A stretch of DNA of 28,555 nt from DASPWV01 sp046727855 (GTDB taxonomy: Bacteria; Acidobacteriota; Vicinamibacteria; Vicinamibacterales; UBA2999): positions 1 to 28,555 of the forward strand of contig JBKPDL010000080.1 in assembly GCA_046727855.1 (NCBI GenBank), read 5' to 3'. How positions within the stretch are numbered: position 1 is the first letter of the stretch; every line of letters starts with the position of its first letter. Below, piece by piece: positions 24,618 through 28,555 of this stretch. Under the pieces are notes generated by a model. That model searched no databases. It saw only the letters and a program-made list of their open reading frames with translations, and was not told the origin of the DNA. The position numbers were made by a program, and so were the translations under genes.

Positions 24618-26114
24618 ATGTTCGGACCGCTGCCCCGCCTGCTGGCGCGACTTTCTGTGATCCTCGGTCTGTACGCGGTATACATCTATTCGCGCGCAGG
24701 CCTCACGCTGAGTCATTACGACGCCAAGGCGCACCTCGTCGTCGCGCGCCGTATTCTCGATAGCCTCACACCCGGGTGGGAACAGGTTGGCGCTGTGTGG
24801 CTGCCGCTGCCGCATCTCTTGAACATGCTGCCGGTGCAGATCGATGAACTCTATCGCTCAGGCGGATCGGCGATCGCGGTTTCGGTGCTGTCGCACGCGG
24901 TTGCGACCGCCTCGATTGCCGCAACAGTCTTGCTGCTCACCGCGTCCACAGCGGGGGCCGTGCTCGCCGCCGGCCTTTACGCCACAAACCCCGACATCCT
25001 GTATCTCCAGGCCACGCCGATGACCGAACCGCTGCTGTTCGGCCTCACCACGTTGCAGGTGTGGCTGCTGACGCGATGGGTCATGGATGGCAGCATCGAT
25101 CGACGCCCGGCAGGTGTCGGATGGATCATCGTGCTCGCCTGCCTCACGCGCTACGAAGCCTGGCCGATCACCGCCTGCGCGATTGCCGCGTCGATGTACG
25201 CCTGGTGGCGTCGCGGCGCGCCGGCAAAAGCGATCTTCGTGGCGCACACGCGCCTGGCGCTCTATCCGATCGCGACGATCGCCGGGTTCACGCTCTTCAG
25301 CCGGATGACCGTTGGCGAATGGTTCGTGAGCGGCGGCTTTTTCGTTCCTGACGAAACGCTCCGCAGCCAGCCGCTCGCGGTGTACGAAAAGATCGCAGAA
25401 GGAACGATCGCGCTTGCCGGTGCGCGGCTGATGAGAGCGGCCGAAGCCGCCACGATCGTCGTTCTCGCCCTCGCGCTGATTCGACGCGAGCGCGCGCCGA
25501 TGATGATTCCGCTCGCGTTGTTCGGTGCAGCCGCTCTGCCGATTGCCGCCTATTTTGCCGGCCATCCCTTCCGCATTCGTTACGAGGTTCCGCTGATCGT
25601 GGCGGCGGCACTCGCTGTTGGACTTGCGATTGGGCAACTGCGCGGCTGGGCAAAACCTGCCGCCCTGGTGCTGTTTCTTTTCGTCTACTTGCAGCGTCCG
25701 CCGTTTGACATCCGCGCGCGCATGGTCGCCGAGGCGCAACTCGATCGCGACGTCAGCCGCGGACGCGCGCAGGTCACGGCCTGCTTACGCCAGCAGTACA
25801 ACGGCGGCACAATCATGGCGAGCATGGGATCTCTTGGCCATTACATGCAGGAACTCTCGTGGGCGGGCTTCGGCATCCGCGACTTCCTTCATGAAGGCAA
25901 CGGGCCGATTTGGGACAGCGCCTACACGCGAGGGCCCGCGCCGTTTGTCGAGTGGGTATTGGTGGAGGAGCAGGCAGAAGGCGGCGACGCCGTGAGTCAG
26001 CGTCACCGCCTGTTGCCGCGGCTCCTACAGGATTTCGATCGCGTCTGCGAAGGAGGACAGGTCGCGCTGTATCACCGCAAACCCGATCGTGCGCGTATCG
26101 CGTCCACACCGTAG
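24618..26114 (+). CDS. GT-C glycosyltransferase, GT39/ArnT-like
   Basis: A 498-aa inner-membrane protein with about ten helices. The first external loop has LSHYDAKAHLVVARRILD (D35, H39), the acidic residue expected at the GT-C active site, then VWLPLPHLLNM. NPDILYLQATPMTEPLLF matches the ArnT/PMT/GT39 block NPxxxYxxxxPMTE. The C-terminal 100 residues are a soluble periplasmic domain. These enzymes take a sugar from a polyprenyl phosphate in the periplasm, so the divergent DPM1/ArnC-type GT2 is a natural donor-maker. The ATG at 24618 is 9 nt from TATACT. The acceptor is unknown (lipid, polysaccharide or protein). Confidence 0.8.
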   Translation: MFGPLPRLLARLSVILGLYAVYIYSRAGLTLSHYDAKAHLVVARRILDSLTPGWEQVGAVWLPLPHLLNMLPVQIDELYRSGGSAIAVSVLSHAVATASIAATVLLLTASTAGAVLAAGLYATNPDILYLQATPMTEPLLFGLTTLQVWLLTRWVMDGSIDRRPAGVGWIIVLACLTRYEAWPITACAIAASMYAWWRRGAPAKAIFVAHTRLALYPIATIAGFTLFSRMTVGEWFVSGGFFVPDETLRSQPLAVYEKIAEGTIALAGARLMRAAEAATIVVLALALIRRERAPMMIPLALFGAAALPIAAYFAGHPFRIRYEVPLIVAAALAVGLAIGQLRGWAKPAALVLFLFVYLQRPPFDIRARMVAEAQLDRDVSRGRAQVTACLRQQYNGGTIMASMGSLGHYMQELSWAGFGIRDFLHEGNGPIWDSAYTRGPAPFVEWVLVEEQAEGGDAVSQRHRLLPRLLQDFDRVCEGGQVALYHRKPDRARIASTP

Positions 26115-26118
26115 CGGC

Positions 26119-26132
26119 GCACCTTCAGGTGC
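26119..26132. terminator. Hairpin between convergent genes
   Basis: GCACCT-TC-AGGTGC is a perfect 6-bp stem with a two-base pairing gap. GTAG/CTAC further out (26111-26114/26135-26138) may extend it and includes the TAG of the upstream GT-C gene. No T-run. Likely a terminator or another member of the dispersed palindrome set. Confidence 0.4.
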
Positions 26133-26151
26133 TCCTACCGCGAATACAGGG

Positions 26152-26853
26152 CTAGAACCTGAAGCCGAAGGTGGCGGCGTAATGGAAGCCGCCGAGATCA
26201 AGCTTCGGTCCAAGAAAGTCAGCCTCGTCGAGATCGGCTTCCGCTTTCTGGTATCGGACCTCGCCGCCCAGCGAAAAGTTCCCCATCGGCACCCGCACGC
26301 CAAACACCGCCATGGGACCAATCGCGTTGCCCGTCGCGACGTAGCTGTCGTGGTAAATCGGCCGACCAGGCTGCGTGAAATCGATGAAGTCACCCGTTTC
26401 CGAGTAACGGTAGTTGATGATCGTAATGCCGCCGCCCACGTACGGCTGCACGGCGCGGTTGCGACCGAGCGGCAGCAGGCGAATGCTCGCCGAGAACGGC
26501 ACCGTGCGAAGTTTCAGCTCCTGCTCGATTTCGGTTTGGTCTGGTCGCGTGTAATCGTCGTAGATGGTCGGTACCGTTTTAGAGGTGAAGCCGATCCCGC
26601 CGCCCGCTTCGATGTAGTCGCCAATCGGCGCCAGCCATTCACCGGTCAACGACAGTGCCGTGAAGTCGCCGAAGTCGAACAGAAACAGATCGCGGTTGAC
26701 AACGAGGACATCGCCGTCAACGCGCGCGTCTTCGCCGCGAATCGTGAACGCGCCAACCGAAAAGTTGAGTGTTTGCTGCGCCGCTGCCGTATCAGGGTGG
26801 ACGAGACTGGTCACCACCAACGCGGCGGCGGTGAACGCCACATGGAAACGCAT
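26152..26853 (-). CDS. Outer-membrane beta-barrel protein
   Basis: A 233-aa protein with a Sec signal (MRFHVAFTAAALVVTSLVHP..., cleavage near AAAQ). Amphipathic strands follow (SLTGEWLAPIG, YIEAGGGIGF, PYVGGGITIINYRY, FSLGGEVRYQKAE, FHYAATFGFRF). The end is GFRF*, a C-terminal Phe recognised by BAM. The strand pattern suggests an eight-stranded OmpW/OmpX-type barrel. The ATG at 26853 is clear: GGAGG lies 4 nt upstream and the signal peptide starts there. Function is unknown. It might carry or anchor a product of the neighbouring glycan genes, but nothing in the sequence shows that. Confidence 0.72.
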   Translation of the reverse strand: MRFHVAFTAAALVVTSLVHPDTAAAQQTLNFSVGAFTIRGEDARVDGDVLVVNRDLFLFDFGDFTALSLTGEWLAPIGDYIEAGGGIGFTSKTVPTIYDDYTRPDQTEIEQELKLRTVPFSASIRLLPLGRNRAVQPYVGGGITIINYRYSETGDFIDFTQPGRPIYHDSYVATGNAIGPMAVFGVRVPMGNFSLGGEVRYQKAEADLDEADFLGPKLDLGGFHYAATFGFRF

Positions 26854-26857
26854 AGGT

Positions 26858-26862
26858 CCTCC
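26858..26862 (-). promoter_or_regulatory. Ribosome-binding site deciding the barrel start
   Basis: GGAGG on the minus strand, 4 nt before the ATG at 26853. It is one of the few strong Shine-Dalgarno sites in the window. Confidence 0.7.
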
Positions 26863-26991
26863 GGGCAGGGCATCTGCACCGGGGCTAAGCATGGAGGGTG
26901 CCAGCACGCCGCGCGTGCTCGCGCGCGCAAACGCGCCCACTTTCGCAGAAACTGAAAAGGGCCCGCCTTCGCGTCCTCTGTTCTCGTCCTC

Positions 26992-27060
26992 GGGACGGTA
27001 CGGCGCGGTCTCGCCGTCCCTCGACGCTGCTCGGGACGGCCCTGAGCCTGTCGAAGGGCC
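26992..27060. repeat. Cluster of stem-loops in a 258-bp gene-free stretch
   Basis: The stretch 26854-27111 has no gene I can support. Within it, GGGACGG (26992-26998) pairs with CCGTCCC (27014-27020). GGCCCT (27038-27043) pairs with AGGGCC (27055-27060) around GAGCCTGTCGA. The core CTGAGCCTGTCGAAG is a sequence I have seen dispersed in many bacterial genomes. This looks like an intergenic REP-like repeat array downstream of the inositol-monophosphatase-like gene. Confidence 0.5.
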
Positions 27061-27111
27061 GAAAGCTCGCCTGGATCGCCGTGCGCGCGGAGGCGGATCG
27101 GTCCCCGCCTT

Positions 27112-27915
27112 TTAGGGACGCTGGCGCTTGAAGTCGCGAACGACCGCCACGATTTCGTCGTGAAGGTGACCGTTCGATGCAATCACGTGACCCGAGTGCG
27201 GATTCCACGGCGAACCGTCGATCGCGGTGACACGACCGCCCGCTTCCTGAACGAGCAGCCCACCGGCCATGACGTCCCACGCCTTGAGTCCCTGCTCCCA
27301 GAACGCATCCATGCGGCCCGCCGCCGTCCAGCACAGATCGATCGCCGCGGAACCCAGACGCCGAACGGCGCGCGCGCGCACGAGAAACGCGCCGAATAGT
27401 CCGAGCAGATCGTCGAGCCGTTCGCGCACGTCGTAGGGGAAGCCAGTAACCAGCATCCCATCGCTCAGCCTTGCGGTTTCGGACACCTGCAAGCGTTCGC
27501 CATTGAGCCATGCGCCGACGCCGCGCTCGGCGGTGAACAGCTCGTTCCGCATCGGGTCGAACACCGCGCCGACCACCGGCACGCCGTCGACCTCGAGTGC
27601 GAGCGTCGAACAGAAAATCGGGATGCCGGAGGCGTAGTTCGACGTTCCGTCCAAAGGATCGAAAACCCACCGGTGACGTGCGTCGCTGCCGCCGCCCTCG
27701 CCCATCTCCTCGGCAAGCACGGTGTGATCGGGAAAGCGTTCCGCGATCATCGCGCGGAACATGCGCTCGATTTCAAGATCGACTTCAGTGACGAGATCGA
27801 TCGCGCCTTTCTTTACGACGCGAATACGCGATCCAAGCTTGCTGCGCTGAAACTCGCCCGCGCGGACAACGGCTTCGACTGCTGTAGCGAGGAATCGTGG
27901 ATCGGGAATTGTCAA
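27112..27915 (-). CDS. Inositol monophosphatase family protein
   Basis: A 267-aa Mg-dependent phosphatase. Metal site EE (69-70), DPLDGTSNYASGIP (86-99, standard DPLDGTTNF), and later WDVMAGGLLVQEAGG (standard WDxAAG). The fold is cytoplasmic. Possible substrates are inositol-1-phosphate, other sugar phosphates, or 3'-phosphoadenosine (CysQ type). The start is uncertain. The frame stays open up to an ATG at 28002, but the extension includes a palindromic repeat (27944-27961) that encodes QPRTLRSASR and is probably not conserved. I chose the TTG at 27915, which gives normal family length, though no ribosome-binding site is visible. The TAA stop lies in the loop of GTCCC/GGGAC (27101-27119). 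Confidence 0.82.
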   Translation of the reverse strand: MTIPDPRFLATAVEAVVRAGEFQRSKLGSRIRVVKKGAIDLVTEVDLEIERMFRAMIAERFPDHTVLAEEMGEGGGSDARHRWVFDPLDGTSNYASGIPIFCSTLALEVDGVPVVGAVFDPMRNELFTAERGVGAWLNGERLQVSETARLSDGMLVTGFPYDVRERLDDLLGLFGAFLVRARAVRRLGSAAIDLCWTAAGRMDAFWEQGLKAWDVMAGGLLVQEAGGRVTAIDGSPWNPHSGHVIASNGHLHDEIVAVVRDFKRQRP

Positions 27916-27943
27916 GGAGATCGACTGTAACAAGAAACGGGAG

Positions 27944-27961
27944 GCGGACCTCAAGGTCCGC
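27944..27961. repeat. Short palindromic repeat, GCGGACC-TCAA-GGTCCGC
   Basis: A perfect 7-bp stem with a 4-nt loop. The stem matches the outer arms of the repeats at 7652 and 17247. It lies upstream of, or inside the possible N-terminal extension of, the inositol monophosphatase-family gene. Confidence 0.6.
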
Positions 27962-28050
27962 GGCTGCATGCGATTGTCGGGATAAGGTCGGCGGGCCGCC
28001 ATGCGCTTCTCTCGCGAGAGCGGGTCCGTGGCGACATGGCTCGCTCTGGA

Positions 28051-28503
28051 TCAGGGACGGTTATTGGCGGCCTTGGGTACCTTCTTCACCATCCTGATCT
28101 CCATGCCGCGCTTCCGTCCTCGCTGCAGCTGCACATCGTCCATGAAGCTGCGGATGAGGAAGATGCCGCGTCCGCTCGATTTGAGGATGTTTTCGGGCGC
28201 GAGCGGATCGGCGACCTCTTCCGGATTGAAGCCTTCGCCTTCGTCTTCGACGCGAATCACGAGCTCATCGGGATCGTGCGGCGGCACCGGACTGAATTCC
28301 ACGACGACGCGTTTGGATTCGTCGTATTGATTGCCGTGTTTGATGGCGTTAACCACGCATTCGCGGACGGCAACGCTGACCCAATGAAGGGAGTCCTCGT
28401 CGAGGCCGGCAATGCGGCCGATGTGATCGCTCACGACTTGGACGAAATCCAGCATGTCGAACGCGCTGCCAAACTCGAGACGAACGGTGTGCGAATGGGT
28501 CAT
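28051..28503 (-). CDS. ATP-binding anti-sigma factor-type serine kinase (RsbW/SpoIIAB-like)
   Basis: A 150-aa GHKL-fold protein. The N-box is VAVRECVVNAIKHGN (E48, N52), the G1 box is VEDEGEGF (85-92), and the G2 region is SGRGIFLIRSF (110-120). It is a single-domain HATPase_c_2 protein of normal length. Such kinases bind sigma factors or phosphorylate STAS-domain antagonists in partner-switch stress regulation. The partners are not seen in the window. The start ATG at 28503 follows a TATACT -10 by 13 nt. It is divergent from another gene beginning at 28533, a plausible partner site. Confidence 0.83.
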   Translation of the reverse strand: MTHSHTVRLEFGSAFDMLDFVQVVSDHIGRIAGLDEDSLHWVSVAVRECVVNAIKHGNQYDESKRVVVEFSPVPPHDPDELVIRVEDEGEGFNPEEVADPLAPENILKSSGRGIFLIRSFMDDVQLQRGRKRGMEIRMVKKVPKAANNRP

Positions 28504-28516
28504 TCAGCGTCGAAAC

Positions 28517-28524
28517 AGTATAGT
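28517..28524. promoter_or_regulatory. Overlapping back-to-back -10 elements
   Basis: AGTATAGT contains TATAGT on the plus strand (28519-28524), 8 nt before the ATG at 28533. It also contains TATACT on the minus strand (complement of 28517-28522), 13 nt before the ATG at 28503. No -35 or Shine-Dalgarno sequence is visible. Confidence 0.5.
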
Positions 28525-28532
28525 CCGTTAAT

Positions 28533-28555
28533 ATGGCACGAATGGACGTCGCTCA
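28533..28555 (+). CDS. Start of an unidentified gene, cut by the window edge
   Basis: Only seven codons are present (MARMDVA...). The support is the near-leaderless TATAGT-8 nt-ATG arrangement shared with the genes at 16121, 19129 and 24618. No product can be named. Confidence 0.35.

Overview
This is a GC-rich, gene-dense bacterial chromosomal segment. It encodes outer-membrane beta-barrel proteins with Sec signals, a secreted PD40 (TolB-type) beta-propeller, an RsbW-type anti-sigma kinase and many envelope-glycan enzymes, so the host is a diderm. The gene mix, the GTG/TTG starts, the SD-less promoters that sit on the start codon and the dispersed GGACC/GGTCC palindromes remind me of Acidobacteriota (Vicinamibacteria-like). 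That placement is inference from gene style, not a database match. I see no rRNA, tRNA, CRISPR array, transposase or phage gene.

Left edge (1-2130): a degraded LamG/DUF1080-like fragment, an outer-membrane barrel on the minus strand, and a divergent secreted Cys-rich fibronectin-III-like protein closed by a strong intrinsic terminator. Next comes a tight plus-strand operon (2138-7662): methyltransferase, flippase-like membrane protein, radical SAM/SPASM enzyme, DPM1-type GT2, sugar-1-phosphate nucleotidylyltransferase and UDP-sugar epimerase. Four of its five junctions are overlapping or directly abutting, so this looks like one pathway that makes an activated sugar and transfers it to a lipid carrier. 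A palindromic repeat and a beta-propeller gene remnant end this block.

Middle (7895-17236): a GT-C-like membrane protein, then two homologous polytopic membrane proteins of about 680-690 aa on the minus strand (ends 9566 and 14057). They bracket a plus-strand trio: a B12-type radical SAM enzyme, an unlisted 38-aa single-helix membrane protein translationally coupled to it, and a protein with an AT-hook and a ribbon-helix-helix-like segment. An acyltransferase-3 gene is divergent from the second large protein, 21 bp away.

Right part (17352-26114): a minus-strand pair (methyltransferase, PD40 propeller), an FAD-dependent glycerol-3-phosphate dehydrogenase-like enzyme, a minus-strand operon of DPM1/ArnC-type GT2, hexapeptide acyltransferase and AsnB-type amidotransferase, and a divergent ArnT/GT39-like GT-C enzyme. 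The right edge holds another outer-membrane barrel, an inositol-monophosphatase-family enzyme, an RsbW-like kinase and the first codons of a further gene.

Together these read as an envelope-glycoconjugate island: nucleotide-sugar synthesis, polyprenyl-phosphate-sugar synthesis, flipping, periplasmic GT-C transfer, and decoration by acyl-, methyl-, amido- and radical-SAM chemistry. The most unusual features are the paralogue-bracketed radical SAM/small-membrane-protein module, the repeated use of overlapping back-to-back -10 elements with near-leaderless starts, and palindromes whose loops contain the stop codons of flanking genes.
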